Source of the DNA: Viridothelium virens
Lineage: Eukaryota > Ascomycota > Dothideomycetes > Trypetheliales > Trypetheliaceae
Reading direction: 5' to 3'
DNA: 64,000 nucleotides
NCBI GenBank assembly: GCA_010094025.1
Contig: ML991823.1
Coordinates: 124,001 to 188,000, forward strand
The position numbers were made by a program, and so were the translations under genes. Below are positions 1-10,168 of the stretch, in pieces (within the stretch, counting starts at the first letter, position 1; every line of letters begins with the position of its first letter). The notes under the pieces are model-generated. The model worked only from the letters and a program-made list of their open reading frames with translations. It was not told the DNA's origin and ran no database searches.

Positions 1-92
1 CGACGACCTTGGTTGATACTGGAAGAGGAACTAGAGCGAGTAACATCCAGCCGATTTGGATTGGGAACGGCCAGATTAGAGTGTTCAGACAT
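1..92 (-). CDS. 5' end of an unrecognised gene, cut by the window edge
   Basis: An ATG at 92..90 opens a frame that stays open to base 1 (30 codons and 2 bases). The peptide begins MSEHSNLAVPNP, then has a run of serines, and is polar and low in complexity like many disordered N-termini. The next gene, ERV25, ends 397 bases away on the same strand, so 93-489 would be this gene's promoter. Without the rest of the protein no function can be given. It could also be a chance open frame; the codon use and the clean start are the only support. Confidence 0.35.
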   Translation of the reverse strand, partial: MSEHSNLAVPNPNRLDVTRSSSSSSINQGR

Positions 93-489
93 CGTGGGAA
101 TGGCTGCTTGATCTGGTGATGTTTAGAGTGTATAAAACTGTACAAATTAGTAAGGATATAGTGTGGTCCAACTCGAATAGGTGGATCGAAGTGTGTTAAT
201 GACTGGGAAATTCAGAGGGAGAGATGAAGGAGACCATTGCTCTTTAAGATCTTGAGGAGTACGCTATGGTCAGAGCATCGCACCTTCACTTTAGACGATG
301 CTGGCATACATATAGAAGTGGCGGGACCCTCTTGGCTAGGTTGTGAGAACAAAGAGATTACCCTTGTAATAGATTCTGGAAACTGCGGCCAAGATTTGAC
401 AGGGGGCCCAAGACGTGCATGGGCTGCAGGTGCTTATGCTAGCAAGACAGGATTCCAAGATCAATATTGTAATATGTTTAGCGAAAATG
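93..489. other. Intergenic, no gene seen
   Basis: This lies between the partial gene at the left edge and the 3' end of ERV25. Open frames here are short and start at non-ATG codons. It probably holds the promoter of the left-edge gene and the ERV25 3' UTR. Confidence 0.5.
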
Positions 490-1314
490 CTAGATAAGAT
501 GCTTTGACCTGGAAGAAGTCAGTGTTCTGAACATAGATCGTAAGAGTGCTACCATTCGGTGGTGGAAGAACAAACCTAAAGTATGCTCTTAAGTAGACAA
601 CCTGCCACGCGCCCAATCCAACCAGCATGCCCATTGTACCGAAAGCAAACCACTTGACGCGTTCATTTGTACTCTCATTGGTATCTCGCAATTTTGTCTC
701 GCGCGTTTTTAAATAGTCCATCTCGGACACGATCTCCCCAACCAGCTCCTCAATCCGGCGCAGCTCCGTCTCCACAGGCTTCAACTTCTCTCCTGCTTGT
801 ATTGCTGACCAGTCTTTTGCATCGGCGCCAATATCGATGTCGAGCTCAACGTGTCGGACCGGATTACTTAGCTGAGTATCTACAGAGATAGATGATGAGC
901 ATCAGCGTTGGCAGGAAAGTCAAAAGCTGCGTACGGCTGGATAATATGTTTTCAAAGCAGACATCAAATGCCGAGTCAGAATGCGAAGTGAATGCATAAC
1001 GATTCTCTCCCGCCACATCTCGCGGCTTGTGAAAGTCGTTTCCTACAGCATCCTTGATCTGGGATGCCATTAGCGAAGCTTCGAGCGGAGATTTAGAACA
1101 GTCGACTCACATGCATATTTAAGATCATACCATCACCTCGCGAGCCGCTGACAGTAGCTGTCACTACTACCAACTGATCCTTGGCAACGAAGTTGCGTAT
1201 ACATCGCTCCTTGGCGGCAGATTCGTGGCCTGGGTGAGCCTGCATATCGAACTTGAGGCATGTCGCAAGAGGCACGAGAAGCGTAAGGAGGGACAATCTG
1301 GCCAGCAACTTCAT
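490..1314 (-). CDS. ERV25: p24-family cargo receptor Erv25 (p24 delta)
   Basis: Four exons: 1111-1314, 935-1058, 576-879 and 490-508, with introns of 52, 55 and 67 nt, encode 216 aa, the usual Erv25 length. The protein starts with a signal peptide (about residues 1-19, [19 protein letters not shown]), has a GOLD domain, a coiled coil containing [17 protein letters not shown], one membrane span near the C-terminus and the short tail YFRSKHLI, whose last five residues come from the tiny final exon. Splicing gives exactly this family-typical tail, which fixes the 3' end. The known role is selection of cargo, such as GPI-anchored proteins, into COPII vesicles and retrieval by COPI, in a complex with other p24 proteins. 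The assignment is by remembered sequence pattern. Confidence 0.93.
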
Positions 1315-1804
1315 GGTGATCTTTAGAGGCTACAGGAAGTATTGAAGGTCGTTATGTCGTTGGCGCTTGTATCCCTTTTCGGGGTTCTTTTGCGGCCAGC
1401 TTTCTTGAAGCGAAGTCACCGGAGATTCCGCCGCCCCGAGCCCTGCCTGCCCTCCTCGCCCACCGGCGGAAACTCCAGCATAACAGCATGCCAACGACAA
1501 CCAGGACGGGACTGAGGGCATGAATTCTGTATGCCTGGGGTACTGTAACACTCTAGACGGCATCTCGATGTGATAGTCGCGCGATATGCCATGTAGGCTC
1601 TTCGCATTCAGATGGCTATGTGGTTTCGCGTGTCCACTTCAAAAGGCAAACCGACGATTTTCGGATACACAGTAATGCAGAGATTTGGTATTTCATTGCA
1701 CGATTAGTCCTTTTCCCTCTTACCCTTCAAGCATCATGATTGTGTCGATCACGCCCCTGTCCGTTGCTCATCTCTGATGCTAGACGGTATTGATGTTCTC
1801 TCGA
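1315..1804. other. ERV25 promoter and 3' flank of the next gene
   Basis: No coding region is supported. Two overlapping minus-strand frames at 1330-1607 lack family features and look like chance. The stretch must carry the ERV25 promoter and the 3' UTR of the class IV aminotransferase gene. Confidence 0.5.
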
Positions 1805-2761
1805 TCATGGCTGCTTGATAAGATCATCTGGCCTTCGATGAATCTTTCCTCTTCTGAACCCCCTAACTCCGCTGCTTATCCATATATCCTCTCCATCCTC
1901 AAGGTCTACAGCTCTCACGGTACCTTCTACGCAGAGACCCTTCTCCAGAGCCCAACGTCGGGTCGTACCAAGTTGGCCACCTGCGTAGCTTGGGGGTGTC
2001 ACCCATCGGCCATCTCTCCTAAAGTAGGGGGCGGTCATAGAACCTTCCATTATCTCGCCTGCGGTGTTCACAAGGAGCACTTCTTCTTGTGCAGTCATTT
2101 TCGTTATACATGCGCGACACCGCGCTAGGTCATACACTGAGCGCTCGGTTGTCTTGTATGTCGTGAACGCGTCCGGCGTCGTCGTCTCAGTGTCCACGTA
2201 GATTGGCCACGGTTGATGGCCATCAGGTGAAGTAGGGATAAAGCTATGTGGGCCCAAAGTGAGGCCGCCGCCAGTAAGTGGTGACAGTCTCAATGGTTTG
2301 GACTCTCTTCGATGTTGAGGTAGATCTAGAGATTGAGGGAAGAGTGCCTCGAGGCTGACCGGTGGCGTTGAGCCCGTCTGGATATCCAATCCACCATCCC
2401 GATTGACTATGACCTTTAACTGTGCATTGATTAGAGCTATCTTGACGAAATTTCACCCAGCCCTCACTCTAAGAGATGCATCTTGACCAGCGACTACTCC
2501 GCTCGTGACGGGTATCTGGCTGAGATGTGTTGTTATATTGTTGACGATAATAGCCATGAGATCCTCTGGGTTTTGCAGGGTGGCCTGTGCATTCTCAAAG
2601 CCAAAGTGCCCTGCAGCTTGCAGCATGCGGTCTCGGTGATATGGGAACACATAAAAGTCGTTCTGAGATATGTTAAACCTTGCATTTAGCTCCTGGTTTA
2701 CTGCAGAATTCCGCAGAGCTGGATCATAGCGCATCGACGTGAAAAGCTGGAAAGATGTCAT
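1805..2761 (-). CDS. Class IV aminotransferase, aminodeoxychorismate lyase-like
   Basis: Exons 2468-2761 and 1805-2419, joined across a 48-nt intron, give 302 aa. Fold-type IV PLP enzyme features are visible: an N-terminal FQLFTSMRYDP segment, the probable PLP lysine near residue 187 in YKTTERSVYD, then VNTAGEIMEGSMTAPYF and a glycine-rich GGQLGTTRRWAL, ending with WISSGVRGFRRG. This matches fungal 4-amino-4-deoxychorismate lyases (yeast Abz2 role), which make p-aminobenzoate for folate, releasing pyruvate. Branched-chain or D-amino-acid aminotransferases share the fold, so the exact reaction is inferred. The gene is divergent from TOM70, 648 bp away. Confidence 0.8.
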
Positions 2762-3409
2762 CGTCTTGTTATGCTCAGACTATCCTTAGAGAATGGAATG
2801 CTATCCTGCTACAGAGCTTCGAGATTACCTCGAGGCCAGATATTTATGTCTCGGCGCAGAGGAAAATTAGCCTCGAAGCCTTAGAACATTAATATAGCGT
2901 GAGTGTGAGTCTTTGAGGATCGGTCACGAGAAGTCCACTTTCTCTGCAAGAAAATCTGTCAAGTAACTTGAAATGAAAATAAGGAGAACCGTGGGTGGAC
3001 GCCCGTTAGTGGGCGGAGCAATGCTCAGCAAACTTGGAGATAGGAGATACCTCAGCCTGCCTTGGAGGCTGACTTGACCTCCGGCAAGGGCTATTTCCGT
3101 TTGTTCTGAAACCAATCGGCGTCTAGCATACTCGGCTTCTAGTACTTCTTCCAGGGATCGCTCTCTGGAGGTAGGTAGGCGAGTATGATAGGTGATTGCT
3201 AAGGTACTGTTTACTGTCTGTACGGAGTATTAACGGAGGTCGGGGTTGATGAGTGACGATTACGCTATGCCGAAAATGGTAGCCATCTCATGAAATACTT
3301 ACTTACGCGATACTTTTCTTAACGTTCATTCCATAGTCCGGATCCATTACCCTGATTCTGTCCGTGGCTCAAATCTTTCTTGCAAACAATCTCTTATCAT
3401 ATCTCGACC
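2762..3409. other. Divergent promoter between the lyase-like gene and TOM70
   Basis: 648 bp with no coding potential that I can support. It contains one copy of the dispersed 9-mer TACGGAGTA at 3221-3229. Confidence 0.5.
3221..3229 (+). repeat. Dispersed 9-mer TACGGAGTA, copy 1
   Basis: Exact TACGGAGTA in the lyase/TOM70 intergenic region. Four more exact copies (either strand) occur in the window, all between genes. Confidence 0.6.
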
Positions 3410-5510
3410 ATGTCTGCGGAGCAAATACCGGTCGGCTCGTCTTCCACGTCTCCAATGTCTCTTGACAGCGCATCGGCCGGATCTTCATCGTTTTGGGATC
3501 GCGCAACAAAATGGGCATCAGAACACAAAGCTGTTGTATATACGATAGCAGGAGTGACAGTAGTTGCAACAGGGGCGGGCATATACTACTATGCCTCGAC
3601 ACCCAGGAATGCCACAAGTGCAAGCTCTGCCTCAGAAAAGAAGAAAGCTAAGAAGGATAAACGGAAAGGCAAGAAAGTGGGGGATGAGCAACCTGGAGAT
3701 GAGGCGAAGATTGGTCAGTCAACGAAATCCTCTTTGAAGCGCAAATGCTTATTGAGGTCAGAGCCAAAGAAGCCAGAACCTGCAAAGGTCGAGCAGGTGG
3801 AGGAGGAGATACCACAGGTCGATGAGAACACAGTTGGCACCATGACCGAGCAGGTCAGTCGGTACCCTTTCTTATCTCAGGCTACAAGCTAATCAGCAAG
3901 TCAGGAGCGAAAAGACACTGCTGCTAAACTCAAAGCTGCAGGCAACAAGGCGTATGGCTCAAAAGACTACAACAGGGCGATTGACCTCTATGGTAAAGCA
4001 ATCCTCTGTAAAGCGGACCCGGTCTTCTACTCGAATCGAGCTGCTTGCTGGAACATGATGTCGAACTGGGACAAAGTCATCGAGGATACCACCGCAGCGA
4101 TCAATATCGACAATGAATACGTCAAGGCGCTAAATCGACGGGCAAATGCCTACGAACAATCAGGACAATATAGTCTGGCACTCCTGGACTACACTGCAAG
4201 CTGCATAATTGATGCTTTTCGGAACGATCAAAGTGCGCAAAGTGTTGAGCGATTACTCAAAAAGGTTGCCGAAGCGAAGGGCAAGGAGATTTTGGCAGGA
4301 AAGGAGAAGAAATTGCCCAGTCCGACGTTTGTCACCAACTATCTTCAGAGTTTCCGGCCAAAACCGCCGCCACCAGGTCTAGAAGAAACCGTAGAGCTAG
4401 ATGAAAATACCGGGAAAGGCCAATTGCAGAAAGGAATACAGGCAATGGGCAAGAAGACAGGTGATGGATACATGGACGCTGCCGACGCGTTCGATAGAGC
4501 GCTTGAGTTGGATGACCTTGAAGAGCACGAAGCATTTGCATACAACATGCGAGGCACTTTCAGGTACCTGAAGGGTGAGAACCAAGATGCGCTCTCAGAT
4601 CTCTCAAAGAGTGTGGACCTTCAGCCAGCCTTGACACAAAGCTTCATAAAGAGGGCAAGTATGCATTTAGAACTTGGTATGGTATATCTCTCACTTCACG
4701 AAAGACAGGTTTCATTGACTAGGTTCAGGAAACCGCGAAGCAGCAGCTAAGGACTTTGAGACTGCCATGGAGCAGAATAAGGAAGATCCGGATATCTATT
4801 ACCATCGCGCCCAACTGCACTTCATCTTGAGCGAATTTGCTGAGGCCGCTAAGGACTATCAGAAATCCATCGAACTCGACAAGGACTTCATTTTCTCCCA
4901 TATTCAACTTGGCGTTACGCAGTACAAGATGGGCTCTATTGCCTCTTCGATGGCCACGTTCCGCCGGTGCATGAAGAATTTCGACAAAGTCCCAGATGTT
5001 TACAACTACTACGGCGAGCTGTTGCTTGACCAGCAAAAGTACCAAGAGGCAATCGAGAAGTTTGACACAGCGGTGGAAATGGAGAAGCAAACGAAACCCT
5101 TGGGCATGAATGTGCTCCCACTCATCAACAAAGCCTTGGCACTATTTCAATGGAAGCAGGATTTCTCTGGTGCCGAGGAGCTATGCCAGAAGGCCTTGAT
5201 TATCGATCCGGAATGTGACATTGCTGTTGCAACCATGGCACAATTGTTGTTACAGCAAGGCAAAGTCACAGAGGCCCTGAAATATTTCGAAAGGGCTGCC
5301 GAGTTGTCGAGAACGGAGGGTGAGGTTGTCAATGCGCTCTCTTATGCCGAGGCGACGAGGACACAGCTTGAGGTTTGTCTGCTTTTCATACTCGTGATGA
5401 TCTCAGCTATTCTAACAGAATCTTTACAGGTTCAGGAGAAATACCCGCAACTAGCAAGCCGGCTTCAAGGCATGGGTCCAGGTGGCATGGCTCCGCCAGG
5501 AATGAGATAG
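3410..5510 (+). CDS. TOM70: Mitochondrial import receptor Tom70
   Basis: Five exons (3410-3713, 3762-3853, 3905-4676, 4729-5372, 5430-5510) encode 630 aa, typical for fungal Tom70. A single membrane span lies at about residues 41-61 ([20 protein letters not shown]), followed by a lysine-rich cytosolic linker and then TPR repeats, seen in [29 protein letters not shown] and later helix pairs up to a glycine/methionine-rich end ([13 protein letters not shown]). Tom70 sits in the outer membrane and receives internal-signal preproteins, such as carriers, from Hsp70/Hsp90. The start is the second ATG of the open frame, in the Kozak-like context ACCATGTC. The first intron (3714-3761) is 48 nt, a multiple of three and free of stops; retention would insert 16 mostly basic or polar residues after the lysine-rich linker. 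Confidence 0.95.
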
Positions 5511-7030
5511 ATGGAACTCCGCCTCTTTGCCTCTTTGCATAACGTCATTTGGAGTTCTCTGGCGAATTTACATGACACAAGTCATGGTCTTCTCGGCCTG
5601 TATCCACACTCTCCACTTGCGTTCGCGTACAGCCTTCCTCCGCGTCTGCTAGCTTTCAAGTGTTGTTCTACCGTAGAGAAGGGGATTTCTAAGCAGTTTG
5701 ACTAGTGTATCATATCTTCAAGAACGTACATTAATATATATCGACTTCATTTCTTGCATGAGGGCGGGGGTGGCACTATTTGATACAAACAACAAGACTA
5801 GTCACTTCATTCATGGCATCTTCTCATTTATGTCTTCTTGCTCCCCAAGGCTTTCGGCGCTTGCCTGAATCAATTCGGCAATAACCTTCAAATGAGTTTA
5901 AACAGAGCAATCACCGCCAACCTCGTTTATTTCGTTTTCCCCAGCCAAAGGCCAACCATACTGTCGCATCAGACGATCCGAGTTCAGAACATAGGACTAT
6001 ATTCTTCACCTTCGAATGAAACAAGGTCCGGTAGACTTTCACGGATGGGCAAATTGCGAGAGTTTGGAACTTGTGGGGGAAATATCGGAGTGGAAGGTAG
6101 AATAGTCCTACGAGAGGAATAGGAGGTACGTAACTTTTTCGCTCCACATGTCTCAAATCCATTCGGCCGTTGCAGAACTTCCGGCCTTATCCTCCGGACT
6201 TAGCAAATGGCCGACTGCCTGAGCAATAGGTTCAAGAGAAAGTCACCCCGGGAAGTTCGGGGCCGCCAGTGATCTCATCGATGCCAGAGTCAGTAATGTG
6301 GACCTGGTAGGTGCAGTTGTTGAATCTGTATTCGGTTAGGGTTCATCGTCGTAAAGACTTTGATAACACTGCTTTAGCTAATTCTGGCCTGACCTTACTA
6401 ATGAATTCTTCCTTCAGGCCTGACTCAATTTCTTGTGTTCGGCTCAATTAATGCAAAGGCAGCTAATCCTTTACTCGCCCTCAACTCTATAGATACAGCA
6501 TCCTCCTGTATCCGATGTCTCCCACTTCCTGCAAGAGGTTCGTTTGAACCAAATGAAGGAGTATACTCAAGTCCCTGAAGCAAATCAAAGTCTAGAGAAA
6601 TTTCCAGGACTCAGGTTTATCCCTTGTCAAGGAAGAATGGACAGTGTACTTTACCTACCTAATATATGAGAGGACGCTATTGCACGTGTTAGACACTGAA
6701 AGCGGTAAGACGCTGTAATAAGCATAGGCTTGTTTCAAATTACCCAGCAAAATGTAGAATGTTAAGACAGGTCGCTCTGAGGTGTCAGTCACTATAACAA
6801 ATGCCTTCTATATTAACCTAGAAGAACGCGCTTGTAGGGAACGCTAAGCCCATATACATAGGAGATCAAGTTTACTCGAACCAATCTTCCTAAATGAACA
6901 GGATTCATCAGATGGCAGTGGACAAAATCATAGGAACGATCCCTGTAGAGCAATACTTCGGAAGACCATCAACCACTCGGCAGGGCGAGACAAATGACCA
7001 CAGTTATGTCATCAACGGAAGACTTTATCA
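5511..7030. other. Intergenic, with one exon-like fragment
   Basis: 1.5 kb between TOM70 and the coiled-coil gene, their 3' ends facing each other. The only protein-like segment is 6228-6324 on the minus strand, described separately. The plus-strand frame at 5838-6122 has no recognisable features. Confidence 0.45.
6228..6324 (-). other. Exon-like fragment, possible last exon of an unknown gene
   Basis: On the minus strand an acceptor-like ATACAG is followed by about 31 codons reading FNNCTYQVHITDSGIDEITG and ending PGVTFS before a stop. The residue pattern looks like real protein, perhaps of a small secreted one, but I cannot find convincing upstream exons. It may be chance or the remains of a gene. 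Confidence 0.2.
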
Positions 7031-8272
7031 TCATGTCGGGACGTGCTTGAACTTTAGGGTACTTCCCTCAACCCCGAAAATGGTTTCCAAGAGACCAGAT
7101 TCCTTTTTTGATCCCTTTGCCTGATAAGGGATCGCGTAAGTGATCGCACAGCTCTTTCCCTTGCCCTGTGAAGCATTTACGCCAAATAGTTCGGTCGTGA
7201 CGTGGAATGACTTATCCTTCAAAGCCGCAGCATTGTAGAGGTTTACCAATACCTGCTTATCACAGGCCCAGGTATATTCCTTCAGGCCATAGACGACACT
7301 TATGATACGGATGGAAGAGTTCTCGTAACCCGGATGAGCTGGGATTGCTCCCTTATCGTACGTCTGGAGGTGGCGAAGGAGATCCGCCGCGGTCTCGTCG
7401 TTGGTCTTCTGAGTTCTTGCTGCCAGGCGCCTAGCTAAGTCAAGCTCATTCTGGCTCTTATTGAACTGCTCGTTCTGTTCGGCAATCTTCTTTTCTAGTC
7501 CGACAATCTTCTTTTCCATTTCAGTGTTGCACGTCTTGCTCTCTATCAAAAGGTTACGCAGGGTCTCTAGGTCTTTGTTGGCCGTATTTAGTTTCTCCTG
7601 TAGTTTCTTTGTGTCTTGTTCGTGATGTTTACGTTCGTCTTTGAGCTCTTTATTCTCCTGCTCACGTTGCTTCAGGGCGTCATGGAGTTTTCGCTCTTTC
7701 TCCGCATGGTCCTTTCACAGCATCAGCTTACGTCTCCTTGCTGTTCACCCGCTTTGTCGTGAAGCTTCGAGAAGTGAATAGAGGAAAGTGTGACTGGGGA
7801 ACTTGGAACCTTCCCCAAAGAGAAGAGAAGAGGTGCTGGGAAAGTAAAGGGCGTGCAAGAAACTCGGCGGACGTGCGATGTAACAGATATCAAATTTACC
7901 TTCTCAGCCTGAGTCGTTAACAGCGCGATGCGGTCGACGAAGGCGTCGGTCCAGGCGATGACGTCCGAGAGCTTTTCGGGAAAATATACCATATCACCAC
8001 TTTGGTGCCGGATGCTGCGCTCCGTGGGATAATGTTTCCATTGGTGCTGAGCATCAGCTTTGGCGCCTATTCCGGATACGACTGGAGATAGGGTGTCGCT
8101 CTGCGAGTCGGAAAACTCGGTCACGGCTGTTGTAGTTAATTCCTTGGTAAGCCAGGACTTATCGTCGTCAGGTCGCAGATCACTGCCAGGGCGCAAAAGC
8201 ACTTGTCAGTGAAAAACCATTGAAGAGGACGACGCAATGGTCAGAGCAGACGTACACAACGAGAGAAGCCAT
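7031..8272 (-). CDS. Coiled-coil protein with an unrecognised C-terminal domain
   Basis: Three exons (8256-8272, 7900-8182, 7031-7711) encode 326 aa; the introns are 73 and 188 nt. The first coding exon gives only MASLV and part of codon 6. Residues about 100-200 form a long heptad-like coiled coil rich in K, E, Q and L (KQREQENKELKDERK, then MEKKIVGLEKKIAEQNEQF). The last 100 residues form a separate globular part with IRIISVVYGLKEYTW, FHVTTELFGVNAS and SCAITYAIPYQ. Yeast-type membrane or zinc motifs are absent. I do not recognise the family; the YG...T...C.I.Y spacing of the C-terminus should be searchable. The second intron is long for this genome and ends in AAG, so its acceptor is the least certain point. 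Confidence 0.7.
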
Positions 8273-8853
8273 GAGCGGAAGGGTCGTGTGTATGCTTGGT
8301 ATGTCTTGGTAGAAGACGGTATTCTTTGGTTTAATGAATGTCTATTCCCCGTGCAGTCAAGAAGAGAGATTTACGGGCTTGGCGAGAGGACGAAAAATGT
8401 CTTCTAATGACAGAGCCCACATATATATTCACGGTTGTTTCACCATCTTCTCGGCCGTACGATTCTAGAACGTGTTGCTATGCACAATTCAGACGCCGGT
8501 CTGCTCCACAAGGTAGCTTCAAGCTGATTGACTGCATATGATCTTAGCCACGTAGAGTTCTAGGCTTACAGCTTGGCTGGCCTAGAAGCTATACCCTCAT
8601 GAGATAATCACAGAAAGACGGCTTGGTTCTGCAGCCGCGTACATGCCTGATAGGTAATCAGTAAGCCATTCTCAAGTTCACCTATAGACCGCAATCAGAA
8701 GAATATAATCTTTAGAATGAGTGTGGAGTAGCCGTAGGTCCTGATAGCCAATCAGGCTATACCGGTTCCCCTCGTTCCGGCCAGATATACTTGCATCAAC
8801 GCCCAGCTAGCCACGAATGACTTTGCGTGCAGTCTTAATAGGAGGCGCTCTAT

Positions 8854-9186
8854 TTACTCCGCCCGGAAAGCGCCGCAACACAATCTAGCCCAGTACGAAG
8901 GAAAATCGAGCGTAGCAGGGGACGGGTCGGGCACAGCTGGACGCGATGTCTGGAACAACGCCATAACTGCCTGATTCGACACTCCGAGAGCAAGTACAGG
9001 CGCTGAGCTGTTATTTGAGGGGTCGAGCAGGGAAGACAAGTTCTGAATTTGCGTGATTGAGATGCGCTGTTGATATTGTAAAGATACATGATATACACAG
9101 GTAGTGAAAAGGTGGTGTGAGGACCGACAACCATACCTGGGCAATGCAGTGGCTGAAACTTTGGCTGGAGGGCTTCTAACTCGCAT
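8854..9186 (-). CDS. Hypothetical protein, doubtful
   Basis: An ATG-started frame of 110 residues. The second half reads like protein (QIQNLSSLLDPSNNSSAPV, then QAVMALFQTSRPAVPDPSP), while the first half looks like translated intron: a GTATGG donor and an AACAG acceptor flank it, but their phases do not agree. It may be the last exon of a spliced gene or chance. No family is recognised. Confidence 0.25.
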   Translation of the reverse strand: MRVRSPPAKVSATALPRYGCRSSHHLFTTCVYHVSLQYQQRISITQIQNLSSLLDPSNNSSAPVLALGVSNQAVMALFQTSRPAVPDPSPATLDFPSYWARLCCGAFRAE

Positions 9187-9456
9187 AGAGTAGGAACAAG
9201 ACCATCGTACTACGTGGATGCTCTTCTGTCGATTCGTTATTCTTCAGTTAGACCTTCTAGATCCTTGTAGCCACTGATGGAAAATGATATTTCTGGGACT
9301 TTCACTGGAGCTGCCCTAGATCTTCAGAGGAAGAGAGTAGGTCAAATCAGTAGTTGGCTGAAATGTGCTTTCTCACGAATTCTAGCACTCCCCAATGAAA
9401 TGGTGAGGCTAATGACGAGGATAGGACTTCAAGTCTTTGTCAGAAACTTCGTCGAT

Positions 9457-10135
9457 TTAAGCAGCAGGGTCTAAGAATGTGTTGGATACATAAGATTTTC
9501 GTCCGTCTAGCTCGTGTCTCATTGAGTAGATCAGCCAAGTGCCGCCACTAGTCAAAAGACATATTATGAAATAGACTTCTCTCTGGGCTTGTTCCAGTGG
9601 GCGCATCCATATACCCTTGCAGTCTTAAAAATTGCGGCATTTCGAGAAATATCATTTCGTGGTTTCTGAAACCATAGCCATAAATGGTAAGCTAGGGGTT
9701 TTCTTTATCGAGATAATGAAGATTGAGTCGTACGTCTACACTCATAGCTGGGAGTGGACTGAATGACTTACATACATAAAAAAATCCAAACGCACGTAGG
9801 TGCTCAGTTTCCAGCTCGTCTCCAATCGCCATCACTGCCCCAGTAGAGGCAAGCCCAGGAAGATCCAGGCTTCTCACTAAGTACCGATCTCCCTAAATTT
9901 ACGTCCAGAATAATTCAATTGGCCCTGACCAGTTGATAGGTTCTGAGTTTTGTCCACCCGTGGCTAAGAATGGTAGAGTGAAAAGAGCATGGAGCATCCA
10001 ACCCTTGAGAAGGAGTATCATAAGGCCGCCGTGCACCCCAAATCCGTCCAATGAGCCCCTCTTTTTGATATCCAAAACAGAAGAGTAGAATAAATATATC
10101 AAGGTTGGGAAGAGTATAAGGAGGGTTTGGAATCC
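9457..10135 (-). pseudogene. Headless membrane-protein gene remnant
   Basis: Three minus-strand segments look like protein and lie in order. About 9899-10135 encodes two hydrophobic stretches (TLLILFPTLIYLFYSSVLD and MILLLKGWMLHALFTLPFL). 9773-9877 contains PGLASTGAVMAIGDELETEH and ends at a perfect GTAAGT donor. 9457-9624 encodes EQAQREVYFIICLLTSGGTW and ends RKSYVSNTFLDPAA before a stop. The last two join in phase across an intron of about 150 nt. The first two are separated by only about 26-30 nt, too short for an intron, and no ATG exists before the OPY2 stop at 10169. The parts therefore look like a truncated host gene of unknown family, though a mis-read exon structure is possible. Confidence 0.3.
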
Positions 10136-10168
10136 TCGTCGTCAACGATATCTTTACAGGCGATTTAC

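Larger units (their letters stand above)
8273..10168. other. Gene-poor stretch with two doubtful coding signals
   Basis: 1.9 kb between the coiled-coil gene and OPY2. It holds an uninterrupted minus-strand frame at 8854-9186 and pieces of a membrane protein at 9457-10135, both listed separately. The rest shows nothing supported. Confidence 0.45.
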
